Assembly: GCA_946885845.1 (NCBI GenBank)
Contig: CAMPHJ010000017.1
Location: forward strand, 1-39,440
Length of the DNA: 39,440 nucleotides
From: an uncultured Sphingobium sp.
GTDB taxonomy: Bacteria; Pseudomonadota; Alphaproteobacteria; Sphingomonadales; Sphingomonadaceae
Reading direction: 5' to 3'
Both the position numbers and the translations under genes were made by a program. This document shows positions 15,998 through 24,914 of this stretch, piece by piece. How positions within the stretch are numbered: the first letter of the stretch is position 1; the number at the start of each line of letters is the position of its first letter. The notes beneath the pieces are model-generated. The model saw only the letters and a list, made by a program, of their open reading frames with translations, was not told the origin of the DNA and did no database searches.

Positions 15998-17923
15998 ATG
16001 AATGACCGTCCTGCCACGCCGCTGCTTGACCAGGTAATTTGGCCCGCCGATCTGCGTACATTGGAAGCTGGGCAGTTGCGCCAGTTGGCCGACGAACTGC
16101 GGCAGGAAGTGATTTCCGCGGTGGGCGTGACCGGCGGTCATCTGGGTTCGGGGCTGGGCGTCGTCGAGCTGACCGCCGCGATCCATTATGTATTCAACAC
16201 ACCGGACGACAAGCTGGTGTGGGACGTGGGCCATCAATGCTATCCGCACAAGGTGCTGACCGGCCGCCGCGACCGCATCCGCACCATCAGGCAGGGCGGC
16301 GGACTGTCCGGCTTTACCAAGCGCGCGGAAAGCGAATATGACCCGTTCGGCGCGGCACACAGTTCGACATCGATCAGCGCGGCGCTGGGATTTGCCATTG
16401 CGAGCAAGCTGGCGGGCAAGCCGGGCAAGGGCATCGCGGTGATCGGCGATGGCGCCATGTCGGCCGGCATGGCCTATGAGGCGATGAACAATGCGCGCGA
16501 GGCGGGCAATCGGCTCGTCGTGATTTTGAACGACAATGACATGTCGATTGCGCCGCCCGTTGGGGGCCTTTCCGCCTATCTGGCCCGGCTGGTTTCCAGC
16601 AGGGAATTTCTGGGCCTGCGCGGACTTGCCAAGCGGATCGCGCGGAAACTGCCCCGCCCGCTTCACAACGCCGCTCGCAAGACGGACGAATATGCGCGCG
16701 GCATGGCGATGGGCGGCACGCTGTTCGAGGAACTGGGTTTTTACTATGTCGGCCCGATCGACGGCCATAATCTGGACCAGTTGATCCCTGTGCTCGAAAA
16801 TGTTCGCGACGCTGCCGAAGGCCCTTGCCTGGTTCATGTCGTGACGCAGAAGGGCAAGGGCTATGCCCCGGCCGAAGCTGCGGCGGACAAATATCACGGC
16901 GTTCAGAAATTCGATGTCGTCACCGGTACGCAGGCTAAAGCGCCTCCGGGACCGCCCAGCTACACCAATGTTTTTGCAGCTGCGCTGGTCGCCGAAGCGG
17001 AGCGGGATTCGACCATCTGTGCGATTACCGCCGCCATGCCTTCGGGGACGGGGCTGGACAAATTCGCCAGGGCTTTTCCCGACAGGTCTTTCGACGTCGG
17101 CATTGCCGAACAGCATGCGGTGACTTTTGCGGCTGGCCTTGCCGCGCAGGGGATGCGGCCTTTTTGCGCCATCTATTCGACGTTTCTGCAGCGCGCCTAT
17201 GATCAGGTGGTGCATGACGTGGCGATCCAGAATCTGCCGGTGCGCTTCGCGATCGATCGCGCGGGGCTGGTCGGTGCCGACGGTTCAACCCATGCGGGCA
17301 GCTTTGACGTCACTTATCTGGCCACCCTGCCCAACATGGTAGTGATGGCGGCGGCTGACGAGGCCGAACTAGTGCATATGGTCCACACTTGTGCGGTCCA
17401 TGACACTGGCCCGATTGCGCTGCGCTATCCGCGTGGCAATGGCGTTGGCGTAGCGTTGCCGGACACGCCGGAGCGGCTGGAGATCGGCAAGGGCCGGATT
17501 GTGCGTGAAGGACGGCAGGTCGCCATCCTGTCGCTGGGCACCCGGCTGGAGGAAGCCATGAAAGCCGCCGATGCGCTGGAGGCCAAGGGGCTTTCCACTA
17601 CGGTTGCCGACCTGCGCTTTGCCAAGCCGCTGGATGAAGCGATGATCCGGCGTTTGCTGACCACGCATGAGGTCGCGGTCACGATTGAGGAAGGGGCGAT
17701 TGGCGGCCTGGGCGCGCATGTGCTGACGCTGGCGAGCGATCTGGGGCTGATCGACAATGGGCTGAAGCTGCGCACCATGCGCCTGCCCGACATTTTCCAG
17801 GATCAGGACAAGCCGGAAAAGCAATATGCCGACGCCCGGCTGGATGCCGCCGCGATCGTGGATACGGTGCTGACGGCGCTGCGTCACAACAGCCCCGGCA
17901 TCGGGAGCGAGGCGCGCGCCTGA
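15998..17923 (+). CDS. dxs: 1-deoxy-D-xylulose-5-phosphate synthase
   Basis: A 641-residue thiamine-diphosphate enzyme that condenses pyruvate and glyceraldehyde 3-phosphate in the first step of the MEP isoprenoid pathway. Visible are [10 protein letters not shown] and [10 protein letters not shown] in the first domain, the thiamine-binding [17 protein letters not shown], and the pyrimidine-domain [17 protein letters not shown] with the catalytic Glu. The transketolase C-terminal domain is complete. The start is ambiguous among in-frame codons at 15980 (TTG), 15989 and 15998; I chose 15998 ([11 protein letters not shown]), with GGAG 12 bases upstream. Its stop codon lies in the loop of its own terminator. 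In sphingomonads the pathway also feeds carotenoids. Confidence 0.95.
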   Translation: MNDRPATPLLDQVIWPADLRTLEAGQLRQLADELRQEVISAVGVTGGHLGSGLGVVELTAAIHYVFNTPDDKLVWDVGHQCYPHKVLTGRRDRIRTIRQGGGLSGFTKRAESEYDPFGAAHSSTSISAALGFAIASKLAGKPGKGIAVIGDGAMSAGMAYEAMNNAREAGNRLVVILNDNDMSIAPPVGGLSAYLARLVSSREFLGLRGLAKRIARKLPRPLHNAARKTDEYARGMAMGGTLFEELGFYYVGPIDGHNLDQLIPVLENVRDAAEGPCLVHVVTQKGKGYAPAEAAADKYHGVQKFDVVTGTQAKAPPGPPSYTNVFAAALVAEAERDSTICAITAAMPSGTGLDKFARAFPDRSFDVGIAEQHAVTFAAGLAAQGMRPFCAIYSTFLQRAYDQVVHDVAIQNLPVRFAIDRAGLVGADGSTHAGSFDVTYLATLPNMVVMAAADEAELVHMVHTCAVHDTGPIALRYPRGNGVGVALPDTPERLEIGKGRIVREGRQVAILSLGTRLEEAMKAADALEAKGLSTTVADLRFAKPLDEAMIRRLLTTHEVAVTIEEGAIGGLGAHVLTLASDLGLIDNGLKLRTMRLPDIFQDQDKPEKQYADARLDAAAIVDTVLTALRHNSPGIGSEARA

Positions 17924-17936
17924 TTGGCGCTTTTTT
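17916..17936 (+). terminator. Intrinsic terminator of dxs, overlapping the stop codon
   Basis: GCGCC (17916-17920), loop TGATT, GGCGC (17926-17930), then six T residues. The stop codon TGA (17921-17923) sits in the hairpin loop. The stem is short but GC-only and the T run is clean. Confidence 0.75.
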
Positions 17937-18033
17937 GCGGCTTTCCTAGCGGTGGAGATGAGTGCTTCGGTCGGGCCGATGTGCGCTTCGGCTTGGCCGA
18001 GCCGTACTCTGGATAGAGGGAGCGGCTAGAGCG

Positions 18034-18061
18034 AGCAGCGCGATATGTGAATCGCGCTGCT
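18034..18061. repeat. 11-bp perfect inverted repeat
   Basis: AGCAGCGCGAT (18034-18044) and ATCGCGCTGCT (18051-18061) are exact reverse complements around a six-base loop. It lies between the convergent ends of dxs and bamF. It has no clear T run on either side, so a strong intrinsic terminator is less likely than a dispersed palindrome or an mRNA 3' stabiliser. Confidence 0.6.
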
Positions 18062-18093
18062 TGCTGTATATCTTTGTGGTCGTATTGTTTTTT

Positions 18094-18120
18094 GCGGAAA
18101 ATCGGTTCCCACTTTTCCGC
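18094..18120. repeat. Second palindrome in the dxs-bamF gap
   Basis: GCGGAAAA (18094-18101) and TTTTCCGC (18113-18120) are exact reverse complements around an 11-base loop, TCGGTTCCCAC. The bases GCGATGCTCT follow. Sequences of this look occur between genes in many alphaproteobacterial genomes; I recall that pattern from general knowledge and have not counted copies. Confidence 0.55.
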
Positions 18121-18168
18121 GCGATGCTCTGGCCCCCTGACATTGCTGCCGGGGGGTGCCATTCAGGG

Positions 18169-18576
18169 TTAGGGCTGCGTGGTCGCGCGGGCGTCCTGGC
18201 CGTCGCCTTCGGGTGCGGCGACGATGTCGCGGGTGGTCGTGCCCTTGTCCACCACTTCGGTCGCAGGATCGCCGACCGACGAACGGATCCCAGCCGTGGC
18301 ATTGGCGCGGCCAGCCTTGTCGAGTGCGGCTGCTTCGGTAGCGCTGCGGGGCGCGGGGCCGCCGAACATGGCCTCCATCGCCGCGCGGCCGGAATCGACC
18401 GCCGCAGCGGAAGGCGTACCGGGCGCGGGCGGGACCAGCGCGTAATCGGGCGGGATCACCAGCGGAGCCTGACGCGAAACCGCGAATTCGTCGGGACGAT
18501 CACGGTTGAAAAGCCCGGAAGAACCGCAGGCGGACAGGGTGGTAACAAGGCCAGCGGCGAGGATCAATTTACGCAT
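18169..18576 (-). CDS. bamF: DUF3035 lipoprotein, BamF-like
   Basis: A 135-residue protein with a lipoprotein signal: MRKLILAAGLVTTLSAC, with Cys17 as the lipidation site. The mature part starts GSSGLFNRDRPDEFAVSRQ and contains APLVIPPDYALVPP, the DUF3035 core. In Caulobacter a protein of this family is a BAM complex subunit (BamF), so a role in outer-membrane protein assembly is likely. Its ATG shares a base with the lspA stop (TGATG), which is apt because LspA cleaves lipoprotein signals. The C-terminal 40 residues are polar and of low complexity. Confidence 0.8.
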   Translation of the reverse strand: MRKLILAAGLVTTLSACGSSGLFNRDRPDEFAVSRQAPLVIPPDYALVPPAPGTPSAAAVDSGRAAMEAMFGGPAPRSATEAAALDKAGRANATAGIRSSVGDPATEVVDKGTTTRDIVAAPEGDGQDARATTQP

Positions 18577-19088
18577 CAGTTCAGTGACTCCGTCTTTGCG
18601 CCCTTCTCGCGCAGCAGCAGCGCCCGCGCAAGCAGGATCAGCACGCCGATCGTGATGGCGGCGTCCGCCAGGTTAAATATCAGGAATGGCCGCCATTCGC
18701 CAAAGTGCAGGTCGGCATAGTCGATGACGTAGCCCAGGCGCACCCGATCGACGATATTGCCGATCGCGCCGCCCAGCACCAGACCCAGCGCTGCTACATC
18801 CTGCCGCGCCTTTTCCCGCCACATCCACACACCAACGAATGTGGAGATGAGCATGGTCATGCCGACCAGCACCCAACGCATCAGGTCCGTGTCGGCGTGG
18901 AAAAAGCCCATGGAGACACCGCGATTTTCCAGCCAGCGGAGGCGGAAGATCGGCAGAATCTCAATCCCTTCATCCATCCGGCTTTTCAGGGCGAGCGGAT
19001 AGGTGACGGTATATTTGATGAGTTGGTCAAGCGCGAGCGTGACGATGGCGACGGTGAGGCCCAGAGGGCGATGGTTGACGGCAGCCAT
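18576..19088 (-). CDS. lspA: Lipoprotein signal peptidase (signal peptidase II)
   Basis: A 170-residue inner-membrane aspartic protease that removes signal peptides from lipidated prolipoproteins. It has four hydrophobic helices. Both catalytic aspartates are visible: the first in GNIVDRVRLGYVIDY and the second in FNLADAAITIG. ENRGVSMGFF is the usual ENxGxxFG-like segment. The length is normal. It follows ileS after 212 bases on the same strand and overlaps bamF by one base. The weak ribosome site suggests it relies on upstream ileS transcription. Confidence 0.95.
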   Translation of the reverse strand: MAAVNHRPLGLTVAIVTLALDQLIKYTVTYPLALKSRMDEGIEILPIFRLRWLENRGVSMGFFHADTDLMRWVLVGMTMLISTFVGVWMWREKARQDVAALGLVLGGAIGNIVDRVRLGYVIDYADLHFGEWRPFLIFNLADAAITIGVLILLARALLLREKGAKTESLN

Positions 19089-19267
19089 CAGCGGTCCGCC
19101 GAACAGGATTTGAATGACAAAGGTGACACGGTGAAACCCCAGAAAAGCGCCATGTTCTTCCTAATATCTTTGGTTCAGGCGACAGGTTGCTGGCTATAGC
19201 CGATGGATGCGCCTGTAGGACAGGAAAGTTTTCGTTCGTCATGCCTCAATTCAGGCGTTTGGACTGG

Positions 19268-19287
19268 GCTCCTGCCTTCGCAGGAGC
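19268..19287. repeat. REP-like palindrome between ileS and lspA
   Basis: GCTCCTGC (19268-19275), loop CTTC, GCAGGAGC (19280-19287): a perfect 8-bp stem. The same element in the opposite orientation lies at 25513-25532. It sits in the transcribed gap downstream of ileS. Confidence 0.75.
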
Positions 19288-19300
19288 GCGGGTCGGTTGG

Positions 19301-22246
19301 TTATGCGCTCAACACCTCGTCACAGCGGTGGCAGAGGGCGCCGTCTTCTTCGACTTCCGGGAGGAGACGCCAGCAGCGGCCGCATTTGTGCCAGTCGCTG
19401 GGTTTCACAGCGATGCCGTCGCCCTTCCCCATTTCGATGCGGGCGACGATGGCGATTTCGGCGAAGTTCACACCGTCACTGGGCACCAGTTGGCCCATGG
19501 TCACATCGGCCTCCAGACTGGAGCGGATGACCTTTTCGCGGCGGAGCGGTTCGATGGCTTCGTTGACCTGATCGCGCTGGTTGCGCAGTTCGTCCCACTT
19601 GGCGTCCAGTCCTTCGTCAGCCCAGCCAGCATCGACGACGGGCCATTCCAGGAAATGGACGCTTTCTTCGGCATTTGGATAGCGACTCTGCCAGACTTCC
19701 TCAGCGGTGAAGGGGATGATCGGCGCGGCGTAGCGGACGAGCGCGTGGAACAGCGTGTCCAAGACCGTGCGGTAGGCGCGGCGCTTGGGGTCGGCCTTCG
19801 CATCGCAATAGAGGCAGTCCTTGCGGATGTCGAAGAAGAAGGCCGACAGGTCGCTGTTGGCGAAGTCGAACAGGGCGCGGGTGTAGCGGCTGAATTCCAG
19901 CCAATTCTCGCTGCCTGCGACCCTGTCCACGACACCCTTGAGTTCGACGTCCAGCCTTGCGAGCCGGTGAAGCATGTAGCGCTCCAGTTCCGGCATGTCG
20001 GCGACAGGCACCTTTTCTTCTTCGGAAAAATCGGAAAGAGCACCGAGTAAGTAACGGAAAGTGTTGCGAAGTTTCCGGTAGGCGTCAGACGACCCGGCCA
20101 GCACTTCCTTGCCGATGCGAACGTCGTCGAAATAGTCGGTGCTGGCGACCCAGACGCGCAGGATGTCGGAACCGCTTTCGGCGATGACCTTGAGCGGATC
20201 GACCACATTGCCGAGGCTCTTCGACATTTTGCGGCCCTGCCCGTCGAGCGCGAAGCCGTGAGTCAGGACGGCGTCATATGGGGCGCGGCCGCGCGTGCCG
20301 CAGCTTTCCAACAGCGAGGACTGGAACCAGCCGCGATGCTGGTCGGAGCCTTCGAGATAGAGGTCGGCGCGGACGCCTTCGCCAAAGCGGGCCTCGACCA
20401 CGAAACTGTGGGTCGATCCGCTGTCGAACCAGACGTCGAGAATGTCGTTCACCACCTCATAGTCGTTGAGGTCGTAATCGGGGCCGAGCAGCGCCTGATG
20501 GTCGGCACCGAACCATGCATCGGCCCCTGCCCCCTTGAAGGCGGTGATGATGCGAGCATTGACTGCTTTATCAACGAGATAATCGCCAGTCTTGCGATGG
20601 ACATAGAGGGCGATGGGGACGCCCCATGCGCGCTGGCGGGAAATCACCCAGTCAGGGCGCCCTTCAACCATCGAGCGGATGCGGTTGATAGACCGTTCGG
20701 GGACCCAGCGGGTGTTTTCGATGGCGTCGAGCGCGGTTCCGCGCAGGGTCGCGCCATTGCCTTGGGCGGCGAGGATGGATTCTTCCTCAGCGCAGCGAGG
20801 GATGATGCCGTCGCCGATCGCGCGGTCCATCGGGATGAACCATTGCGGGGTGCAGCGGAAGATGATCTTAGCCTTGGAGCGCCAGCTATGGGGGTAGCTG
20901 TGCTTGAAGTCGTCGGAGGCTGCGAGCAGTCCGCCTGCTTCGCGCAGGTCGGTGCAGATCGGCCCGTCCTTGCTGACGAACTTGGGGTTGATGACAGAGC
21001 CTTGGCCGCCGAGCCAGGCCCAGTCTTCGCGATATTTGCCGTCATTCTCTACGGCGAAGACCGGGTTAATGCCGTTCGCCTTGCAGAGTGCGAAGTCGTC
21101 CTCGCCATGGTCGGGGGCGAGGTGGACGAGGCCGGTGCCTGCTTCGGTGGTGACGAAGTCGCCTGCGAGGAACGGGCGGGGCTTGGCGAAGAAGGCTAGT
21201 TGCCTTTCCCACTCGTCGCCCCGGACCTGATCCGGGGTCTCGCTACCTTCGCTGCCTGAAGAAGCGGGACCCCGGCTTTCGCCGGGGTGACGGAGGAGGT
21301 TGTAGATCGGGTGGCGGGCGGTGGCTCCGGCGAGTTGGGAGCCTTTGAAATGCTCGTGCGGCTGTGCATGGACAAGGCCTGACCGCTCCTTGAACGCGCT
21401 GATCAGCGCTTCGGCAATGACGAACTTTCGCCCTTCGCCCTCCAGCAGCACATACTCAACCTCCGGCCCATAAGCCAAAGCCTGATTGACCGGGATCGTC
21501 CAGGGCGTCGTCGTCCAGATTACCGCATGGGCGCCCACCAGTTCCGGGGCGTTCGGCGCGTCGATGATTTCGAACGCCACGTCGATCTGGGTCGAGACGA
21601 TGTCTTCATACTCGACCTCCGCCTCGGCCAGCGCGGTTTTTTCGACCGGGGACCACATGACGGGCTTTGCGCCGCGATAGAGTTGACCGCTTTCCGCGAA
21701 CTTCAGCAGTTCAGACACGATGGTGGCTTCGGCGTCGAACTTCATGGTGAGATAGGGATCGGCCCAGTCGCCCATCACACCAAGGCGCTTGAACTGTTCC
21801 TTTTGGACGCCGACCCATTTGTCCGCATAGGCGCGGCATTGGGCGCGGAATTCCTGGGCGGGAACTTCGTCCTTATTCTGTTTTTTCTTGCGATATTCCT
21901 CCTCGATCTTCCATTCGATCGGAAGGCCGTGGCAGTCCCAGCCGGGGACGTAAGGCGCGTCCTTGCCCAGCAACGACTGGCTGCGGACGATGATGTCCTT
22001 CAGCACCTTGTTCATCGCGTGGCCCATATGGATGTCGCCATTGGCGTAGGGCGGGCCGTCGTGGAGGATAAAGCGTTCGCGGCCTTTCCGCCGTTCCCGC
22101 AGCTTGCCGTAAAGGTCCATTTCCTCCCAGCGCGCCAATATCGCCGGTTCCTTCTGCGCCAGACCCGCCTTCATCGGGAAGTCGGTCACGGGAAGGAAGA
22201 CAGTGGACTTATAGTCTTTGGTTTCTTGGCTGGGCTGGTCGGTCAT
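19301..22246 (-). CDS. ileS: Isoleucyl-tRNA synthetase with an inserted palindromic peptide
   Basis: A 981-residue class I synthetase that charges tRNA-Ile and edits valine. The HIGH-type motif HMGH is at 73-76 (PPYANGDIHMGHAMNK), followed by the CP1 editing domain with APDHGEDDF and the GRKMSKSLGN loop. The C-terminal zinc motif reads CGRCWRLLPEVEEDGALCHRC. Within CP1, residues of about 319-344 (HPGESRGPASSGSEG, then TPDQVRGDE) interrupt an otherwise continuous segment between RHPIYNL and FFAKPRPFLAGDF. That stretch is encoded by a REP-like doublet (21214-21292) and keeps the frame. All catalytic motifs remain, so the enzyme is probably active. The gene lies in a minus-strand run between ribF and lspA. 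Confidence 0.96.
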   Translation of the reverse strand: MTDQPSQETKDYKSTVFLPVTDFPMKAGLAQKEPAILARWEEMDLYGKLRERRKGRERFILHDGPPYANGDIHMGHAMNKVLKDIIVRSQSLLGKDAPYVPGWDCHGLPIEWKIEEEYRKKKQNKDEVPAQEFRAQCRAYADKWVGVQKEQFKRLGVMGDWADPYLTMKFDAEATIVSELLKFAESGQLYRGAKPVMWSPVEKTALAEAEVEYEDIVSTQIDVAFEIIDAPNAPELVGAHAVIWTTTPWTIPVNQALAYGPEVEYVLLEGEGRKFVIAEALISAFKERSGLVHAQPHEHFKGSQLAGATARHPIYNLLRHPGESRGPASSGSEGSETPDQVRGDEWERQLAFFAKPRPFLAGDFVTTEAGTGLVHLAPDHGEDDFALCKANGINPVFAVENDGKYREDWAWLGGQGSVINPKFVSKDGPICTDLREAGGLLAASDDFKHSYPHSWRSKAKIIFRCTPQWFIPMDRAIGDGIIPRCAEEESILAAQGNGATLRGTALDAIENTRWVPERSINRIRSMVEGRPDWVISRQRAWGVPIALYVHRKTGDYLVDKAVNARIITAFKGAGADAWFGADHQALLGPDYDLNDYEVVNDILDVWFDSGSTHSFVVEARFGEGVRADLYLEGSDQHRGWFQSSLLESCGTRGRAPYDAVLTHGFALDGQGRKMSKSLGNVVDPLKVIAESGSDILRVWVASTDYFDDVRIGKEVLAGSSDAYRKLRNTFRYLLGALSDFSEEEKVPVADMPELERYMLHRLARLDVELKGVVDRVAGSENWLEFSRYTRALFDFANSDLSAFFFDIRKDCLYCDAKADPKRRAYRTVLDTLFHALVRYAAPIIPFTAEEVWQSRYPNAEESVHFLEWPVVDAGWADEGLDAKWDELRNQRDQVNEAIEPLRREKVIRSSLEADVTMGQLVPSDGVNFAEIAIVARIEMGKGDGIAVKPSDWHKCGRCWRLLPEVEEDGALCHRCDEVLSA
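21214..21292. repeat. REP-like palindrome doublet inside the ileS coding sequence
   Basis: Two hairpins are arranged head to head: CCCCGGA-CCTGA-TCCGGGG (21219-21237) and ACCCCGGC-TTTC-GCCGGGGT (21269-21288, perfect 8-bp stem). The outer bases CGTCGCCCCGG (21214-21224) and CCGGGGTGACG (21282-21292) are inverted copies with one mismatch. The inner flanks (21232-21243 and 21264-21275 region) are also inverted copies with one mismatch. The element is translated on the minus strand in frame. Confidence 0.85.
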
Positions 22247-22311
22247 CTGGGTCCGGTATCTGCTGGTCCTGCCTTCCGACCTGAGACTGCGCGCCGTTCA
22301 AAAAGATGAGA

Positions 22312-22341
22312 GGGCATCGACAGGCTCAGCCCGAACGGGTG
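22312..22341. repeat. 30-bp dispersed repeat, copy 1
   Basis: A 30-base sequence beginning GGGCATCGACAGGCTCAGCC matches 28317-28346 at 28 of 30 positions in the same orientation. It lies in the gap between ribF and ileS. It contains GGGC...AGCCC and CCCGAACGGG complementarity and could fold. Confidence 0.75.
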
Positions 22342-22359
22342 AGAAAATGTGCCGGTGCA

Positions 22360-23301
22360 TTAGGCGAGGTGGGGCGTTCTCGCAAGGATTTGCCGTGCGG
22401 CGTCGCAGTCCGCCGCGATCTGGGCCGTCAGCGCGTCCAGCCCTTCATATTTCGCTTCGGGCCGGATGAATTCGATCAGTTGCACTTCGATACATTGATC
22501 GTAGAGGCTTTCGGCGAAATCGAAGAAATGCGGTTCGAGCAATTCCTTGGGCGGGTCGAAGCTGGGGCGGATGCCCAGATTCGCCGCGCCGTCCAGCACC
22601 CGGCCATCGGGCAGCAGCCCGCGCACCGCATAGATGCCGTAGGCCGGGCGCAGATAATGGCCAAGGTCGATATTCGCGGTGGGAAAGCCGATGGTGCGCC
22701 CCAGCTTGTCGCCATGCTGCACCATGCCCTGAATGGCGAAGGGGCGGGTCAAAAGCCGCGTCGCAGTCGCGCAGTCGCCCGCACGGAGCGCCGCACGGAT
22801 GCGGCTGGACGACACAACCTCGCCCGCGTCATTGGTCACGGCGGGGACGGCTTCGGCGATGATGCCAGAGGTCGCGTGGGACTGAGCCAGCAGGGCGACG
22901 GAGCCGCTGCGCCCCTTGCCAAAGGTGAAGTCTTCGCCCGTGACGACGCCCGCCACGCCCATGTCCTGCGCCAGGATATGGATGAACTGATCGGGTTCCA
23001 GCGCGGCCAGTTCATGCGTGAAGGCAAAGGTCAGCATGGCGTCGGCCCCCGCCCGTTCGAACAGCGCGGCCCGCTGGTCCAGGCTGGTCAGGCGGAACCA
23101 CGGCGTATCGGGATGGAACAGGCGCATCGGATGCGGGTCGAACGTCGCGACGATGACCGGACGTCCGTCCGCCCGTGCGCGTTCGACGGCGCGGCCCACG
23201 ACCGCCTGATGGCCGAGGTGAAAACCGTCAAAATTGCCCAGCGCCATGATGCTCCCGCGCAAATGAGCGGGGATCGGGGCGCCGCTTTTCAGCCGCTCCA
23301 T
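22360..23301 (-). CDS. ribF: Bifunctional riboflavin kinase / FAD synthetase
   Basis: A 313-residue enzyme that phosphorylates riboflavin to FMN and adenylates FMN to FAD. The N-terminal nucleotidyltransferase domain has GNFDGFHLGHQAVV near residues 22-35 and SSSRIRAALRAGD further on. The C-terminal flavokinase domain shows GRTIGFPTANIDL and AYGIYAVRG. The length is normal. No strong ribosome site is visible before the ATG. It lies between folA and ileS on the same strand; a ribF-ileS-lspA order is common in proteobacteria. Confidence 0.95.
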   Translation of the reverse strand: MERLKSGAPIPAHLRGSIMALGNFDGFHLGHQAVVGRAVERARADGRPVIVATFDPHPMRLFHPDTPWFRLTSLDQRAALFERAGADAMLTFAFTHELAALEPDQFIHILAQDMGVAGVVTGEDFTFGKGRSGSVALLAQSHATSGIIAEAVPAVTNDAGEVVSSSRIRAALRAGDCATATRLLTRPFAIQGMVQHGDKLGRTIGFPTANIDLGHYLRPAYGIYAVRGLLPDGRVLDGAANLGIRPSFDPPKELLEPHFFDFAESLYDQCIEVQLIEFIRPEAKYEGLDALTAQIAADCDAARQILARTPHLA

Positions 23302-23345
23302 CGTGCCAGCCTATAGGCAGCGGCCCAGTGGCTGGCAATGCGCCT

Positions 23346-23846
23346 TCACTGAGCGGCCCTGCGGTGGAAGGTGACGAAGCTGCAGGCGGGGGCATCACCC
23401 TGCGCCGGGTAGGTGGTGCGGGCCGTTTCCTGCCACTGGGCGGGATCGGGATAGGGGATGGCCACGTCGCCTTGCGCTTCGATATCCACTTCGGTCAATT
23501 CGATGCGGGTCGCGATGGGCAGAAAAAGCCCATATATTTCCGCGCCGCCGATGACCATGATGGGTGATGCGTTAGCAATATGAATGGCGGTGGCGATGTC
23601 GGGCGCGGTTTCGGCCCCTTCTCCCGCCCAATGCGGATCGCGGGTCAGGACGATGTGGCGACGACCGGGAAGCAGGCCGGGCAGGCTGTCGAACGTCTTG
23701 CGCCCCATGATCATGGGATGGCCCAGTGTCAGCGCCTTGAAATGTTTGAGGTCGGCGGGCAGGCGCCAGGGCAGTCCGCCGTCCCTGCCGATCACGCCAT
23801 TGGTGGCGCGGGCGAGGACCAGGACAATGTCCGGCCCTGCGTTCAC
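23346..23846 (-). CDS. folA: Dihydrofolate reductase
   Basis: A 166-residue enzyme that reduces dihydrofolate to tetrahydrofolate with NADPH. Visible are ATNGVIGRDGGLPWRLPADL with the catalytic acid, GHPMIMGRKTFDSLPG, RRHIVLTRD and the cofactor segment VIGGAEIYGLFLP. The GTG start overlaps the purK stop (GTGA), so it is coupled to purK. The length is normal for a chromosomal form. Confidence 0.95.
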   Translation of the reverse strand: MNAGPDIVLVLARATNGVIGRDGGLPWRLPADLKHFKALTLGHPMIMGRKTFDSLPGLLPGRRHIVLTRDPHWAGEGAETAPDIATAIHIANASPIMVIGGAEIYGLFLPIATRIELTEVDIEAQGDVAIPYPDPAQWQETARTTYPAQGDAPACSFVTFHRRAAQ

Positions 23847-24913
23847 AGGATCAGGCGGGTCACATGGCCCATCTTGCGCCCGGCGCGGGCTTCATGCTTG
23901 CCATAGAGGTGCAGGTGGCTGGCGGGATCGGACAGGATCGCCTGCCACTCATTCACCTGATGGCCGATGAGGTTGCGCATCTCTACCCCCCTGGCGGCGA
24001 GCCGGGTGTCGCCCAGCGGGATGCCGCAAATGGCGCGGACGTGGTTTTCGAACTGGCTCGCCACCGCGCCTTCGATCGTCCAGTGGCCGCTATTGTGGAC
24101 GCGCGGGGCCATTTCGTTGAAGACCGGGCCGTCGGCGCTGGCGAAGAATTCCAGGGTGAGGACGCCGACATAGTCCAGCGCATCCGCGACCTGGGCAGCG
24201 AGTGCGCGGGCGGCGTCCACCTGCGCTTCGATCTGCGGTCCGGCGGGGACGGTGGAGGTGGCGAGGATGCCGTCGACATGGACGTTGGCGGCGCAGTCCC
24301 AGAAGCGTATTTCGCCATCGGCCCCGCGTACGAGGATGACGGAAAATTCCTCCGCAAAGGTGACGAAGCCTTCGAGGATGGCGCTTTGCCGCCCGATGGC
24401 GTTCCAGGCTTCAGCTACGTCGCCGGGTGCGTTGATGCGGGCCTGCCCCTTGCCATCATAGCCCATGCGGTTGGTTTTCAGGATGGCGCGGTTGCCGACG
24501 GTGGCAATCGCCCGTTCCAGGTCATCCAGGCTTTCGACCGAAGCGAAAGGCGCGGTAAGGCCGCCAAGGTTCTGAACGAAGCGCTTTTCGGCGAGGCGAT
24601 CCTGCGCGATGCGCAGCGCGTGAGCGGCGGGACGGACGAGGCCGTGGGTGGCCAGCACATCGACGGCGGCGGGGTCGATATTCTCAAATTCATAGGTGAC
24701 GACATCGACGCTGTCGGCGAAGGCGGCGAGCGCGGCGGCGTCTTCATAAGCGCCGCAGGTCCAGCGGGGGGACACATCGGCGGCGGGGCCGCTTTCTTCC
24801 GGGGCGTAGATGTGGGTGCCATAGCCCAGCTGCGCGGCGGCGATGGCGATCATCCGGCCAAGCTGGCCGCCGCCGAGAATGCCGATGGTGGAACCGGGCG
24901 GGACGGTCGTCAT
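23843..24913 (-). CDS. purK: N5-carboxyaminoimidazole ribonucleotide synthase
   Basis: A 356-residue ATP-grasp enzyme that makes N5-CAIR from AIR, bicarbonate and ATP in purine synthesis. The N-terminus GILGGGQLGRMIAIAA is the typical PurK opening. AILKTNRMGYDGKGQARI and the C-terminal FNEMAPRVHNSGHWTIEGA are also diagnostic. The start at 24913 (MTTVPPGSTIG) follows one base after the purE stop; a longer open frame upstream runs inside purE and is not used. It works directly with PurE. Confidence 0.96.
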   Translation of the reverse strand: MTTVPPGSTIGILGGGQLGRMIAIAAAQLGYGTHIYAPEESGPAADVSPRWTCGAYEDAAALAAFADSVDVVTYEFENIDPAAVDVLATHGLVRPAAHALRIAQDRLAEKRFVQNLGGLTAPFASVESLDDLERAIATVGNRAILKTNRMGYDGKGQARINAPGDVAEAWNAIGRQSAILEGFVTFAEEFSVILVRGADGEIRFWDCAANVHVDGILATSTVPAGPQIEAQVDAARALAAQVADALDYVGVLTLEFFASADGPVFNEMAPRVHNSGHWTIEGAVASQFENHVRAICGIPLGDTRLAARGVEMRNLIGHQVNEWQAILSDPASHLHLYGKHEARAGRKMGHVTRLIL

Positions 24914-24914
24914 C

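Noticed and set aside
15860..17215. 451-codon minus-strand frame opposite dxs
   Set aside because: dxs has all its catalytic motifs on the other strand; the antisense product has no known domain.
20258..21199. Plus-strand frame opposite ileS
   Set aside because: Antisense shadow of ileS; acidic and Gly-rich translation without motifs.
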